A DNA stretch of 64,000 nt from SABY01 sp964523795 (GTDB lineage: Bacteria; Bacteroidota; Bacteroidia; Bacteroidales; 4484-276), in the NCBI GenBank assembly GCA_964523795.1, contig CAZGAO010000008.1:27394-91393 (forward strand), in the 5' to 3' direction. The notes beneath the pieces were generated by a model. It saw only the letters and a program-made list of their open reading frames with translations, ran no database searches and was not told the DNA's origin. Each line of letters begins with the position of its first letter. Within the stretch, counting starts at the first letter, position 1. Below, one piece after another: positions 1-8,106 of this stretch. Both the position numbers and the translations under genes were made by a program.

Positions 1-1019
1 GTGATACTATCGGAGGAACCCAGATTTTGCGAATAGCCGCCAAAGAGACCTACCTGCCAGGTTTTCCCATTGGTTTGCACATCGCCCCAGAGCGAATAAT
101 TGCGGATGCAACTGTACTCCTCAAAATTTCCCAGGGTATCCGAGGGTGCAGTAACGGCATAGCCGCCAAGCATGGTCATGTTGTAAGCATCGCCGCCATA
201 ATAGCCATTGAACTTTATGGTAAGGTTTTCGGCGGTATATTTCGCGTAAGCGGTAAAAGCAGCGCTTTGGGCTTTCTCGCTGGTTTTGAAATTTTCGACC
301 GTAGCCAAACGCGGAGTTAAGGCCTTGTAGTTTGCTGTAAATCCAATAAGGAAGTTCTCCTTATTATTGTATTCCAAATTGAAATTAAGTGCCGGATAGC
401 CTGTATTGCGCAAATACATAGTAGATGCGCCGGAGAAGCCGGTACTGGTAAAATCGCGCTGGCTTAATGCGGTAAGTGCAAGACTTAATTTTCCAAAAGA
501 TTGGGTAACTCTTACCTGCGGATTTCGCGAGAAAGGCTGGAAGGGTGCTCCGGTATTAAAAGACACTGTTCCGGGGAAACAATTTACGTTGAACATCGGA
601 TGCCAGTATTGCCCGGCAAGCACTTCCGTATTTTCCCAGGCCAGCTTTACATAAGCATGACGCAGGCGGAAGGTATTGATGTTAGATTCGACCGCACCAA
701 AAAAAGCACCCTCGACAAAGGCCGAACTTTTGGCTCCCCAAACATCAGGCCCGGTGGCCAACACCCGCAGTCGTGTTTGAATATCCAGAATATTAAAGTT
801 AGGCGAGGCATTGATATCTTCGCCATTTTGATCGAGATCTTCGTTCATCGGATACAGGTAGAAATGCCCCTCGCGAGCTGTTACACTTTGGCGCGAATCC
901 CAGATGATGTCTGTTTTTACAAATCCGCTGAATTTGACATCAAATTTTGGACTTTCCTGGGCGTGAGAAATTGTAAGCAGCAGAAAGAGAGCCGATAAGA
1001 GAAGAAAACATTTTTTCAT
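1..1019 (-). CDS. Porin-like outer-membrane beta-barrel protein (partial, 3' end off window)
   Basis: Reading leftward from the ATG at 1019, the frame stays open to the window edge (about 340 residues). It begins with a hydrophobic signal peptide (MKKCFLLLSALFLLLTISHA) and continues with FSGFVKTDII, then alternating aromatic and polar strands such as the segment AKSSAFVEGAFF and motifs resembling RLRHAYVKLAW and AGQYWHPMF. This pattern, with the early 'F(S)GxVK.D..WD.R' strand, resembles DcaP-like or phosphate-selective-type trimeric porins that carry small solutes across the outer membrane. The C-terminal barrel strands are missing because the window ends. A -7 box (TAATTTTG, complement of 1076-1083) lies about 57 nt upstream. 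The family assignment is by eye, and a different 16-18-strand porin family is possible. Confidence 0.6.
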   Translation of the reverse strand, partial: MKKCFLLLSALFLLLTISHAQESPKFDVKFSGFVKTDIIWDSRQSVTAREGHFYLYPMNEDLDQNGEDINASPNFNILDIQTRLRVLATGPDVWGAKSSAFVEGAFFGAVESNINTFRLRHAYVKLAWENTEVLAGQYWHPMFNVNCFPGTVSFNTGAPFQPFSRNPQVRVTQSFGKLSLALTALSQRDFTSTGFSGASTMYLRNTGYPALNFNLEYNNKENFLIGFTANYKALTPRLATVENFKTSEKAQSAAFTAYAKYTAENLTIKFNGYYGGDAYNMTMLGGYAVTAPSDTLGNFEEYSCIRNYSLWGDVQTNGKTWQVGLFGGYSQNLGSSDSI

Positions 1020-1075
1020 AGCTGAAAATTAAGTATTTACACTGTTAATTTATTAACAATAAATCATTTAGCTGC

Positions 1076-1083
1076 CAAAATTA
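1076..1083 (-). promoter_or_regulatory. Putative Bacteroidota -7 box for the porin-like gene
   Basis: The complement reads TAATTTTG, matching the Bacteroidota -7 consensus TAnnTTTG. I see no convincing -33 TTG at the expected distance. The rest of the 370-bp divergent intergenic region (1020-1389) is very A/T-rich and shows nothing else I can name. Confidence 0.4.
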
Positions 1084-1389
1084 TAACAATTTCTGATTAA
1101 TAAAAATTGAATGATTCTAAATTTGATTTCTCAAATGTGGTTTTAATTTTTAATTTCCTGATTATCGCAGTTTTACTTTTAGTAGTGCTTTCTTTAATCA
1201 CTGTTAGATAGGTATTTATAAAGTTATTATCAAATTGCGAATCAGGAATTAATGCCAGAAAAAGACAGAAATTTATAACGTGTATAAATAGCACAAGGCG
1301 ATTATCTTGTTTACTTTTACGCCGAAAATAATCGGCTTTTTCAATTTTATCTGAATATCAATACATTAATAAATTTAAAAATAAAAAGT

Positions 1390-2355
1390 ATGTCAGAACA
1401 ACTTGAACGGTTTGGCCTGAGCAAAAACATGCAGCCCAAGGGTATCCTGCAAAAGATTGGCCTGATTGGCTGTGGATCGGTAGGGCAGGAAATAGCCCTG
1501 CACGTGAGCCAAAAAGGCATTGAAGTAATTTTTATTGACCTGAACGAAGCGCGTATCCAGGAAATCACCAATCGCATGGACAACGAACTGGAGAGCAGAA
1601 TTAAGAAATGGGGAATGACAGGCAGTGAGAAAAAACTGGTGCTCTCGCGCATTCAGGGATCGGTGGATTATAATGACCTGCGCGATTGCGACATCATCAT
1701 CGAAACCATCCACTCCAAAAAACAAGGTACCAGCCTGGAAGAACGCAAAGAGGTTTTTAAAAAGATTGAAGCGGTGGTAAGCGAGGATACGGTAATAACC
1801 TCCAACACTGCTACGCTTATGATCTCGGATCTCTCCTCGGTGCTCCAGCATCCTGAACGCTCGCTGGGCATGCACTTTATCAGCCCGGTTGATAAAATCA
1901 ACATCGTAGAAACAGTGCAACATGCCTCAACCAGCCCTGCCGCCTTCGAGATGGTAAAGAAGTTTGCAAAGATGATAGGCAAAAAAGTAATCGAGTGCAG
2001 CGAATCGCCCGGCAACATCAGCACGCGCATGATTGCTACTATGATAAACGAAGCGTGCAGCCTGCTTATGGAAGGCGTGGCCACAGTTGAAGATATCGAC
2101 GAAGTGATGAAAGAAGCCACGGGTTTTGAATTTGGCCCCTTCGAGATGGCCGATAAATTTGGCGTGGACAAAATTCATAAATGGATGCAAAACCTTTACA
2201 ACGAGCAGGGCGATATGAAATATAAACCCTCGCCCATCATCAAACGCATGGTGCGAGCCAAAATGCTGGGGCGCATGGCCGGCGAAGGTTTTTACTATTG
2301 GAGGGAAGGTCGCAAAACAGTAAAATCTGGCGGCATAAGAACCCTGGGACGATAA
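1390..2355 (+). CDS. 3-hydroxyacyl-CoA dehydrogenase family protein
   Basis: A 321-residue NAD-dependent dehydrogenase of the 3-hydroxybutyryl/3-hydroxyacyl-CoA family, which interconverts 3-hydroxyacyl-CoA and 3-oxoacyl-CoA in fatty-acid or butyrate metabolism. An N-terminal extension of about 20 residues precedes a Rossmann GxGxxG motif (GCGSVG, residues 27-32). The end of the beta-strand Asp (FIDLN), SNTATL, the catalytic-His segment LGMHFISPV and the C-terminal helical domain (FGPFEMADKFGVD) follow. One departure is that the helper Asn normally found in PGFVVNR-type motifs appears as Thr in SPGNISTR. It sits 39 nt upstream of ackA and is probably co-transcribed, pointing to acyl-CoA fermentation (inference). 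A weak -7-like TACTTTTA occurs at 1312-1319. Confidence 0.85.
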   Translation: MSEQLERFGLSKNMQPKGILQKIGLIGCGSVGQEIALHVSQKGIEVIFIDLNEARIQEITNRMDNELESRIKKWGMTGSEKKLVLSRIQGSVDYNDLRDCDIIIETIHSKKQGTSLEERKEVFKKIEAVVSEDTVITSNTATLMISDLSSVLQHPERSLGMHFISPVDKINIVETVQHASTSPAAFEMVKKFAKMIGKKVIECSESPGNISTRMIATMINEACSLLMEGVATVEDIDEVMKEATGFEFGPFEMADKFGVDKIHKWMQNLYNEQGDMKYKPSPIIKRMVRAKMLGRMAGEGFYYWREGRKTVKSGGIRTLGR

Positions 2356-2394
2356 ATATTATTTAGATTATTAAACTTGCTGAAATTTATTTGT

Positions 2395-3594
2395 ATGAAA
2401 ATCATCGTATTAAATTGCGGAAGCTCCTCGATAAAATATCAACTTTTCAATATGCCCGAAAACGAAGTACTGGCCAAAGGGCTTGTGGATAAGATCGGAT
2501 TAAAAGGGGCATCGATAAAACACGAACGCCAGGATGGCAAGAAACTCCGCGCCGAGGGCGAGATCCTCGACCACCAGGCAGGCATCGAGTATTTGCTTGG
2601 CGTATTAACCGACCAGGAATATGGCAGCCTTAAATCGCTGAACGAGATACAGGCCGTAGGCCACCGCGTGGTGCATGGTGCCGAGGAATTTAGCGGCAGC
2701 GAAGCCATTACCGACAAGGTGGTCGAGGCTTTGGAACGCTCATCTGATCTTGCTCCCCTGCACAACCCACCCAACCTCAAGGGCATCTATGCCATGCAGC
2801 AGTTGCTTCCCGGCGTACCCCAGGCTGGCGTATTCGACACAGCCTTCCACCAAACCATGCCCGAGCACTCCTATCTCTATGGTATCCCTTACTCGCTTTA
2901 CGAAAAGCACAAAATCCGCCGTTACGGCTTCCATGGCACCAGCCACAAATATGTGTCGGCGCGTGCCTGCGAAATCCTGGGGCACGACATCAGCCAAAAA
3001 AAGATTGTAACCTGCCACCTGGGCAACGGAGCCTCGATGACCGCAGTGCAGTTTGGCAAATCTGTGGACACTTCCATGGGCATGACCCCGATAGAAGGCG
3101 TGATGATGGGCACGCGCTGCGGCGACCTGGATGTGGGCGCGCTCTTTCATATTATGAACAAGGAAGACCTTAATATAAAGGTGGCCAGCACGCTGGTGAA
3201 TAAATTCAGCGGTGTGCTGGGTGTATCGGGTATATCGTCGGATATGCGCGATGTGGAGCTTGCTGCCGAGGAAGGAAACCATCGAGCCGGCGTTGCTTAT
3301 AAAATGTACGCCTACCGCGTAAAAAAATACATCGGGGCTTATGCCGCAGCTATGGGTGGCGTTGACACGATAGTATTTACCGGTGGTATTGGAGAAAACG
3401 ATTCGCTTACCCGCGCCAACGTAATGGAAGGCCTGGAATTTTTGGGCGTGGACTTTGATTTTGAGAAAAACAATGGTGTGCGCGGCAAAGAAATGATTTT
3501 GTCGAAACCCGAATCTAAAGTCAAGGTGCTGATAGTACCCACCAACGAAGAAATGATGATCGCCAAAGATACCTACGAAATTGTAAACCGGTAG
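2395..3594 (+). CDS. ackA: Acetate kinase
   Basis: A 399-residue ASKHA-family kinase that converts acetyl phosphate and ADP to acetate and ATP, the last step of acetate fermentation. The N-terminal signature MKIIVLNCGSSSIKYQ is intact. Family motifs follow in order: VGHRVVHGAEEF (substrate Arg), VFDTAFHQTMP (catalytic Asp), YRYGFHGTSHKYV-like, the segment GTRCGDLDVG (catalytic Arg) and GGIGENDSLTR near the end. I chose the ATG at 2395 over an in-frame TTG at 2377 because the family starts directly with the MKIIVLNCGSSS strand. No phosphotransacetylase gene is adjacent. The upstream hydroxyacyl-CoA dehydrogenase is probably in the same transcript. Butyrate kinase is a related alternative, but length and motifs favour acetate kinase. 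Confidence 0.93.
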   Translation: MKIIVLNCGSSSIKYQLFNMPENEVLAKGLVDKIGLKGASIKHERQDGKKLRAEGEILDHQAGIEYLLGVLTDQEYGSLKSLNEIQAVGHRVVHGAEEFSGSEAITDKVVEALERSSDLAPLHNPPNLKGIYAMQQLLPGVPQAGVFDTAFHQTMPEHSYLYGIPYSLYEKHKIRRYGFHGTSHKYVSARACEILGHDISQKKIVTCHLGNGASMTAVQFGKSVDTSMGMTPIEGVMMGTRCGDLDVGALFHIMNKEDLNIKVASTLVNKFSGVLGVSGISSDMRDVELAAEEGNHRAGVAYKMYAYRVKKYIGAYAAAMGGVDTIVFTGGIGENDSLTRANVMEGLEFLGVDFDFEKNNGVRGKEMILSKPESKVKVLIVPTNEEMMIAKDTYEIVNR

Positions 3595-3604
3595 CGGTAG
3601 CCCT

Positions 3605-3762
3605 TGATGTCAGATTTCAGATGTCCGATTTTAGATGTGGATGTATGATTGCTGGATTTTTGATGTTGACGGCAAGGGTTCGCAGCCCCAAAGGGGATAC
3701 CAAGCCTGGAAGGCCTTCTTTGATTTCAGATTGAAGATTGCAGATTTTAGATTTTAGATATG
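3605..3762. repeat. Low-complexity GATGTC/TTTAGAT tract plus GGGTTCGCAGCCCC module
   Basis: Downstream of ackA the sequence is built of short words such as GATGTCAGAT, TTCAGATGTCCGAT and TTTTAGATGTGG. At 3671-3706 lies a module reading GGCAAGGGTTCGCAGCCCC followed by AAAGGGGATACC. The same words recur at 24085-24520 and, inverted, near 48560-48780, so this is a dispersed repeat block and not coding sequence. Confidence 0.7.
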
Positions 3763-3826
3763 CAGCGAGCGGAGCTGTCTTTTAAAAACAAATGCTATAG
3801 CCAGACAGTATTCAGAGAGTAACTTG
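3761..3826 (+). repeat. Degenerate copy of the 82-bp palindromic element
   Basis: This stretch begins GCAGCGAGCGGAGC and ends GTAACTTG. It aligns with the interior and right end of the 82-bp element at 24529-24610 (GCAGCGAGCAGAGC through GTGTGACTTG) but lacks the left inverted-repeat arm. I interpret it as a truncated, decayed copy. Confidence 0.6.
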
Positions 3827-3855
3827 CTTTTTTTTAAATCATTTGTTCATTTCTT

Positions 3856-3888
3856 GACGTTTCGAGGTCCTAAGGACGCTCGAAAGTC
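3856..3888. repeat. Isolated near-perfect hairpin
   Basis: The arms GAC-G-TTTCGAG-GTCC and GGAC-G-CTCGAAA-GTC pair around a TAA loop, giving a stem of about 14 bp with small bulges. It has no adjacent T run, so a Rho-independent terminator is unlikely. It could be a short palindromic repeat. Confidence 0.45.
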
Positions 3889-4033
3889 AGTGCAAGTTAA
3901 TATTTAATCATCCCGAAAAAACGGGCTTAGAAAAGTTAACAAACGAAAACCTTATCTTTATCAAAAAAACTTAGTAAAAAATATCAGCCTAAGACATCCC
4001 CAACCTTACCTTATTCGTAACAGTAATAATAAA

Positions 4034-4068
4034 AAAGGATGGCTTCACCGAGGCCATCCTTTTTTTTT
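4034..4068. terminator. Bidirectional-looking intrinsic terminator
   Basis: The stem GGATGGC/GCCATCC is flanked by an A run on the left and nine T residues on the right, so it could stop transcripts from either direction. It isolates the ackA and repeat region from the riboswitch-controlled operon downstream. Confidence 0.75.
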
Positions 4069-4212
4069 GATTTTAAATTTAAAAAATACTTCTACAATTT
4101 ATTCGAGGGCAGCAAACCCTGAGTTCGCAGCACCAAAAGGGATTGAAAACCTCGCCCGAACTTACAAAACCTTAATCTCCATTCATCGCAGCGAGACGAT
4201 GGAGAAAAATTG

Positions 4213-4220
4213 TAATTTTG
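4213..4220 (+). promoter_or_regulatory. -7 box upstream of the TPP riboswitch
   Basis: TAATTTTG matches the Bacteroidota TAnnTTTG element and lies just upstream of the riboswitch, so a transcript starting about 7 nt later would carry the whole aptamer. Confidence 0.5.
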
Positions 4221-4224
4221 CCAC

Positions 4225-4310
4225 GAATCCAATAGGGGTGCCCTAATATTACGGGCTGAGATCATACTCATTGTACCTGATCCGGGTAATGCCGGCGGAG
4301 GGAAAAAATG
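4225..4310 (+). ncRNA. TPP riboswitch (THI element)
   Basis: The conserved TPP aptamer blocks are present in order and spacing: AGGGGTGCC, then GGGCTGAGAT, then ACCTGATCCGGGTAATGCC followed by GGCGGAGGGAA. These match the thi-box consensus (pyrimidine-sensor helix with CTGAGA, pyrophosphate-sensor helix with ACCTGATCTGGATAATACCA-type sequence). It precedes a TonB-dependent receptor, the known arrangement for outer-membrane thiamine uptake in Bacteroidota. TPP binding is expected to repress the downstream operon. Confidence 0.95.
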
Positions 4311-4335
4311 GCTTACATGACCTTGCTTATCCTCT

Positions 4336-4372
4336 ATTGATTTTTAATTCATTGTTGAACTTAAAAATCAAT
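4336..4372 (+). promoter_or_regulatory. Candidate riboswitch expression-platform hairpin
   Basis: A perfect 12-bp inverted repeat (ATTGATTTTTAA / TTAAAAATCAAT, 13-nt loop) ends six bases before the ATG at 4379 and lies between aptamer and start codon. It has no T run, so translational sequestration is more plausible than termination. The role is inferred from position. Confidence 0.45.
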
Positions 4373-4378
4373 CGAAAG

Positions 4379-6784
4379 ATGAAAAAGTTAACTTTTTTTT
4401 GGTGGATTATTTTTACACCACTAATTACGCTTGCACAATTCTCCATCCGGGGAACGGTAAACGATGCACAAACGGGCGAAAGTTTGCCCGGCGCCCACAT
4501 CCTAATTGCAAACTCTTACAGTAACGCCATCAGTGATATCGATGGCCAATTTGCAATCCGGGGTCTAAAATCTGGAAACTACGATCTCAGCATTTCATTC
4601 CTGGGCTATGAAATGATGGATAAGTCGATTGCGCTAAATCAGGACACCGAACTTCAAATAGCCCTTATGCCACGCGCAATAATGGAAGAGGAAGTAGTGA
4701 TAAAAGCCAGCCGCCCCGGGGCGAAATCGCCCAAGACCTTCACGGAGATAAGCAAGAAAGTATTGCGCGAAAAGAACCTCGGCAAGGACTTACCCGTGCT
4801 TCTGGAAACCACGCCAGGCACAGTGATTACCTCGGATGCCGGAGCAGGAATTGGCTACACCGGAATGCGCATCCGGGGTTCCGACATCACCCGCATCAAC
4901 GTTACCGTAAACGGCATTCCGCTCAACGACCCTGAATCGCAGGGGGTTTTTTGGGTCAACATGCCCGACTTTGCTTCCTCGGTCGAAAACGTGCAAGTAC
5001 AACGCGGAGTGGGCACTTCAACCAATGGTGCCGCAGCCTTTGGCGCAAGCATCAACATCAAAACCCAAACCCTGAACGCCGATCCCTACGCCCAAATCAG
5101 TTCGTCGGCAGGGAGCTACCAGACTTTTAGAAATAGCATCGCCTTTGGCAGCGGGCTTTTGGACGGCCGGTTTACGCTTGATGGCAGGCTCTCCAAAATT
5201 ACTTCCGAAGGATACATCGACCGGGCTAGCTCCGATCTGAAATCCTTTTTTGTAAGCGGCGGTTTTTACGGCGAAAAAACCATTGCCAAAATCAATGTTT
5301 TTTCGGGCAAGGAAAAAACCTACCAGTCATGGTATGGCGTGCCAGGCGACAGCCTGCAAAGCAATCGCACCTACAACCCCGCCGGCGAATATGTGAACGA
5401 TAATGGTCAAATTGAATATTATGATAATCAAACCGATAATTATCAGCAGGATCATTATCAGGTGATACTTTCGCGGAGTATCAGCCGCAAGCTCAACGTA
5501 AATGCTGCCGCCTTTTATGTTCGCGGCTATGGCTATTATGAAAGCTATAAATCGGATGAGGCTTTTTCGGACTATGGTTTAGAAGATGTAATCGTGGGAA
5601 CAGATACGATCGTTGAAACCGACCTTATCCGCAGAAAATATTTGGACAACGACTTTTATGGAATTACCTTTTCGGGAAACTACAACAGTTTCAAAAAAAT
5701 AACAGCATCCTTTGGCGGCGGCTACAATTACTACGATGGGCGGCATTATGGCACGGTAATATGGGCCGAATTTGCCAGCAACAGCCGTCCCGAAAAACAA
5801 TGGTATCACAACAGTGGAATAAAAACACAGTACAATATTTTCGGGAAGATTAACTACCAAATTTTTAAGCCGCTCAATCTTTATGCTGACCTGCAATTTA
5901 GAGGCGTAAACTACGAAATTGCCGGCACGCACGACGATTTGAGAAACATCAGCCAGGAGCATGACTTTGCTTTTTTCAACCCTAAGTTTGGAACCACCTG
6001 GGAGTTTAACCCGCAACATCAGGCTTACTTTTCGTTTGCCATCGCCAACCGGGAACCCACCCGCAGCGACTTTCGCGATGCCGACGATGGCCATCAGCCC
6101 AGTGCCGAAAAACTTACCGACTACGAGCTGGGCTACAACTACAGCGCAGGCAAACTTCGGCTGAACGCCAATTTCTTCTACATGGACTACAAAGACCAAC
6201 TGGTGCTTACCGGCGAAATAAATAATGTGGGTGCCCCCGTTTTTACCAACGTGCCCAAAAGCTACCGTACCGGCTTGGAGTTGATTGCCGGATACCGGAT
6301 AAACAAGTTTCTGCAATGGGAAGTAAACCTCTCGCTAAGTCGCAACAAAATTAAGGGCTTTAGCGAATATGTGGATAACTGGAGCCCGCCCTACGAGCAA
6401 ATTACCAGCGAGCTGGGTGAAACCGACCTTTCGTTTTCGCCCGACATAATTGGCAACAGTATTTTTTCGCTTACGCCAATATCCAACTTAAAAATCCAGT
6501 GGATAGCCAAATATGTGGGCGAGCAATTCATCGACAATACCTCCAACAGCAGCCGTATCCTGGATGCGTATTTTGTAAACGACCTCAATGTGTCCTGGAC
6601 TATCCAGCCGGACTTTTGCAAGGAAATTGGTTTTTATTTGAACGTAGCCAATTTTTTGAGCGAGAAATACGAAAGCAATGCCTGGGTTTATCGCTATTAC
6701 GATCAGGACATCGAATATAAAATGGATGGCTTTTTTCCGCAGGCACCCGTTAATTTCCTGGCGGGGATAGTGGTGAAGATTTAA
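4379..6784 (+). CDS. TonB-dependent receptor, probably for thiamine or a precursor
   Basis: An 801-residue outer-membrane receptor. A signal peptide (MKKLTFFWWIIFTPLITLAQ) is followed by a carboxypeptidase-regulatory-like beta-sandwich (residues about 21-110: IRGTVNDAQTGESLPGAHI, FLGYE). A plug domain follows (about 120-240: LLETTPGTVIT, GMRIRGSDITRINVTVNGIPLND, VQRGVGTSTNGAAAFG), then a 22-strand barrel ending in aromatic Phe-rich strands (NFLAGIVVKI). The ATG at 4379 is preferred because an in-frame start at 4271 would lie inside the riboswitch and precede the signal peptide. Control by a TPP riboswitch implies a thiamin-class substrate. The energy source is TonB-ExbBD, encoded elsewhere. 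The two thioredoxin-fold genes downstream may share the transcript. Confidence 0.88.
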   Translation: MKKLTFFWWIIFTPLITLAQFSIRGTVNDAQTGESLPGAHILIANSYSNAISDIDGQFAIRGLKSGNYDLSISFLGYEMMDKSIALNQDTELQIALMPRAIMEEEVVIKASRPGAKSPKTFTEISKKVLREKNLGKDLPVLLETTPGTVITSDAGAGIGYTGMRIRGSDITRINVTVNGIPLNDPESQGVFWVNMPDFASSVENVQVQRGVGTSTNGAAAFGASINIKTQTLNADPYAQISSSAGSYQTFRNSIAFGSGLLDGRFTLDGRLSKITSEGYIDRASSDLKSFFVSGGFYGEKTIAKINVFSGKEKTYQSWYGVPGDSLQSNRTYNPAGEYVNDNGQIEYYDNQTDNYQQDHYQVILSRSISRKLNVNAAAFYVRGYGYYESYKSDEAFSDYGLEDVIVGTDTIVETDLIRRKYLDNDFYGITFSGNYNSFKKITASFGGGYNYYDGRHYGTVIWAEFASNSRPEKQWYHNSGIKTQYNIFGKINYQIFKPLNLYADLQFRGVNYEIAGTHDDLRNISQEHDFAFFNPKFGTTWEFNPQHQAYFSFAIANREPTRSDFRDADDGHQPSAEKLTDYELGYNYSAGKLRLNANFFYMDYKDQLVLTGEINNVGAPVFTNVPKSYRTGLELIAGYRINKFLQWEVNLSLSRNKIKGFSEYVDNWSPPYEQITSELGETDLSFSPDIIGNSIFSLTPISNLKIQWIAKYVGEQFIDNTSNSSRILDAYFVNDLNVSWTIQPDFCKEIGFYLNVANFLSEKYESNAWVYRYYDQDIEYKMDGFFPQAPVNFLAGIVVKI

Positions 6785-6825
6785 ACTTTTTTCACCCAAT
6801 TTCGTTTAGTGCAAAACGAAATTAC

Positions 6826-7338
6826 ATGTCGAAAGCTACATATCTTATAATTCTGCTTCTGTTTTCGGGAATCACGGCCTTTGGGCAAAAAGCGGTTCCT
6901 GTCTATAACTTTGATGAACTGGAGCCTTTGCTCCATCAGCAAAACGACACTACCTATGTGGTGAATTTTTGGGCTACCTGGTGCAAGCCCTGCGTTAAGG
7001 AATTGCCGGCCTTCGAGCAAGTAAACACTGACTTTAACGATGAAAAAGTAAGGGTAATTCTGGTCAGCCTCGATTTTATAAAAAACTACGACAGCCAACT
7101 TATTCCCTTTGTCCACGACAGGGAAATCGAATCGCAGGTGGTTTTGCTCAACGACCCCCGAAGCAACCAATGGATCGACAAGGTAAGCCCGGATTGGTCG
7201 GGGGCAATACCCGCCACACTGATTTATAAAAACGGGATGCGACATTTTTTCGAGCAGTCGTTCACCTATCACGAACTTAGCAACACCATAAATACTTTTA
7301 TAAAATCCTGCGCTAAGGTGCAGAAAGTTCCAAATTGA
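6826..7338 (+). CDS. TlpA-like thioredoxin-fold protein
   Basis: A 170-residue exported thioredoxin-family protein. The signal peptide (about 1-20, ending TAFG-Q) is followed by a thioredoxin fold with the redox motif WATWCKPC (Cys53 and Cys56) and the cis-Pro region AIPATLIY. TlpA/ResA relatives reduce or exchange disulfides in the periplasm, for example in cytochrome maturation or maintenance of outer-membrane proteins. It begins 41 nt after the receptor stop and has no promoter I can see, so it probably belongs to the TPP-regulated operon. A specific link to thiamine transport is inference from context only. Confidence 0.82.
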   Translation: MSKATYLIILLLFSGITAFGQKAVPVYNFDELEPLLHQQNDTTYVVNFWATWCKPCVKELPAFEQVNTDFNDEKVRVILVSLDFIKNYDSQLIPFVHDREIESQVVLLNDPRSNQWIDKVSPDWSGAIPATLIYKNGMRHFFEQSFTYHELSNTINTFIKSCAKVQKVPN

Positions 7339-7387
7339 TTTATTTTAACTATCAAAACTATTTTCACACATTAAAATTAAAACTACG

Positions 7388-7993
7388 ATGAAAAACACAT
7401 TTTTAATACTTGCTGTATTATTATTTTCGATTGCGAGCACTTTTGCGGATGAAGGCGTGCAGGTGAGCGACAAGGCTCCAAACTTTACCCTCAAAAATGT
7501 GGATGGCCGCATGATCTCGCTGCAGGACTACGATGAACAAAAAGGTGTTATCCTGATTTTTACCTGCAACCACTGCCCCTATTCGGTGGCTTACGAAGAC
7601 CGTATTCTCGCGCTGGACAAAAAATACGCGCCGCTGGGTTTTCCCGTTGTCGCCATCAATCCCAACGACCCGGCTGTGCAGCCCGAAGATTCGTACGAAA
7701 AAATGATCGAACGCTCGCAGGCCAAAGATTTTACCTTTCCCTACCTTTTTGATAAAAACCAGGAAGTGTATCCCGAGTATGGTGCCACACGCACGCCCCA
7801 CGTTTTCCTGCTCGAAAACAAGGGCAGGCACTTTGAAGTAAAATACATCGGTGCCATCGACGACAACTATCAAAATGCAGATTTTGTAGAGGAAAAATTT
7901 GTTGAAAATGCCATCGAGGATCTGCGTGCAAACCGCATGGTGAGCAACAATTTTACCAAAGCCATCGGCTGCACCATAAAAACGAAAAAGTAA
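7388..7993 (+). CDS. Thioredoxin-family (PRX-like) exported protein
   Basis: A 201-residue protein with a signal peptide (about 1-20, ending STFA) and a redoxin/AhpC-TSA-type domain. APNFTLKNVDGRMISLQDY is followed by the dithiol motif TCNHCPYS (Cys60 and Cys63), then a cis-Pro segment TRTPHVFLL. The CNHCP signature is typical of the PRX-like1 subgroup, whose substrates are poorly known. It lies 49 nt after the TlpA-like gene on the same strand and may be the third gene of the riboswitch operon. It could be a peroxide-reducing or a thiol-exchange protein. Confidence 0.8.
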   Translation: MKNTFLILAVLLFSIASTFADEGVQVSDKAPNFTLKNVDGRMISLQDYDEQKGVILIFTCNHCPYSVAYEDRILALDKKYAPLGFPVVAINPNDPAVQPEDSYEKMIERSQAKDFTFPYLFDKNQEVYPEYGATRTPHVFLLENKGRHFEVKYIGAIDDNYQNADFVEEKFVENAIEDLRANRMVSNNFTKAIGCTIKTKK

Positions 7994-8106
7994 AATCCTG
8001 ATTTTTTTTCGTCGCAATGCAACCCTTTTGCTTTAAACACCATCTTTAACAATTAAAAGAGCAACTTTGCGTTTGCCTCATTAATATCCAAAAACAACAT
8101 TTATCG

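Noticed and set aside
27..998. Several plus-strand open frames of 80-165 residues
   Set aside because: They lie opposite the clear porin-like minus-strand frame with a signal peptide and beta-strand pattern; no recognisable protein features.
2377..2394. TTG start for acetate kinase
   Set aside because: The conserved family start MKIIVLNCGSSS begins at 2395.
3595..4033. A small gene after ackA
   Set aside because: All frames in this repeat-rich stretch are short and low in complexity.
4271..4378. Upstream start of the TonB receptor gene
   Set aside because: It would begin inside the TPP aptamer and put 36 residues before the signal peptide.
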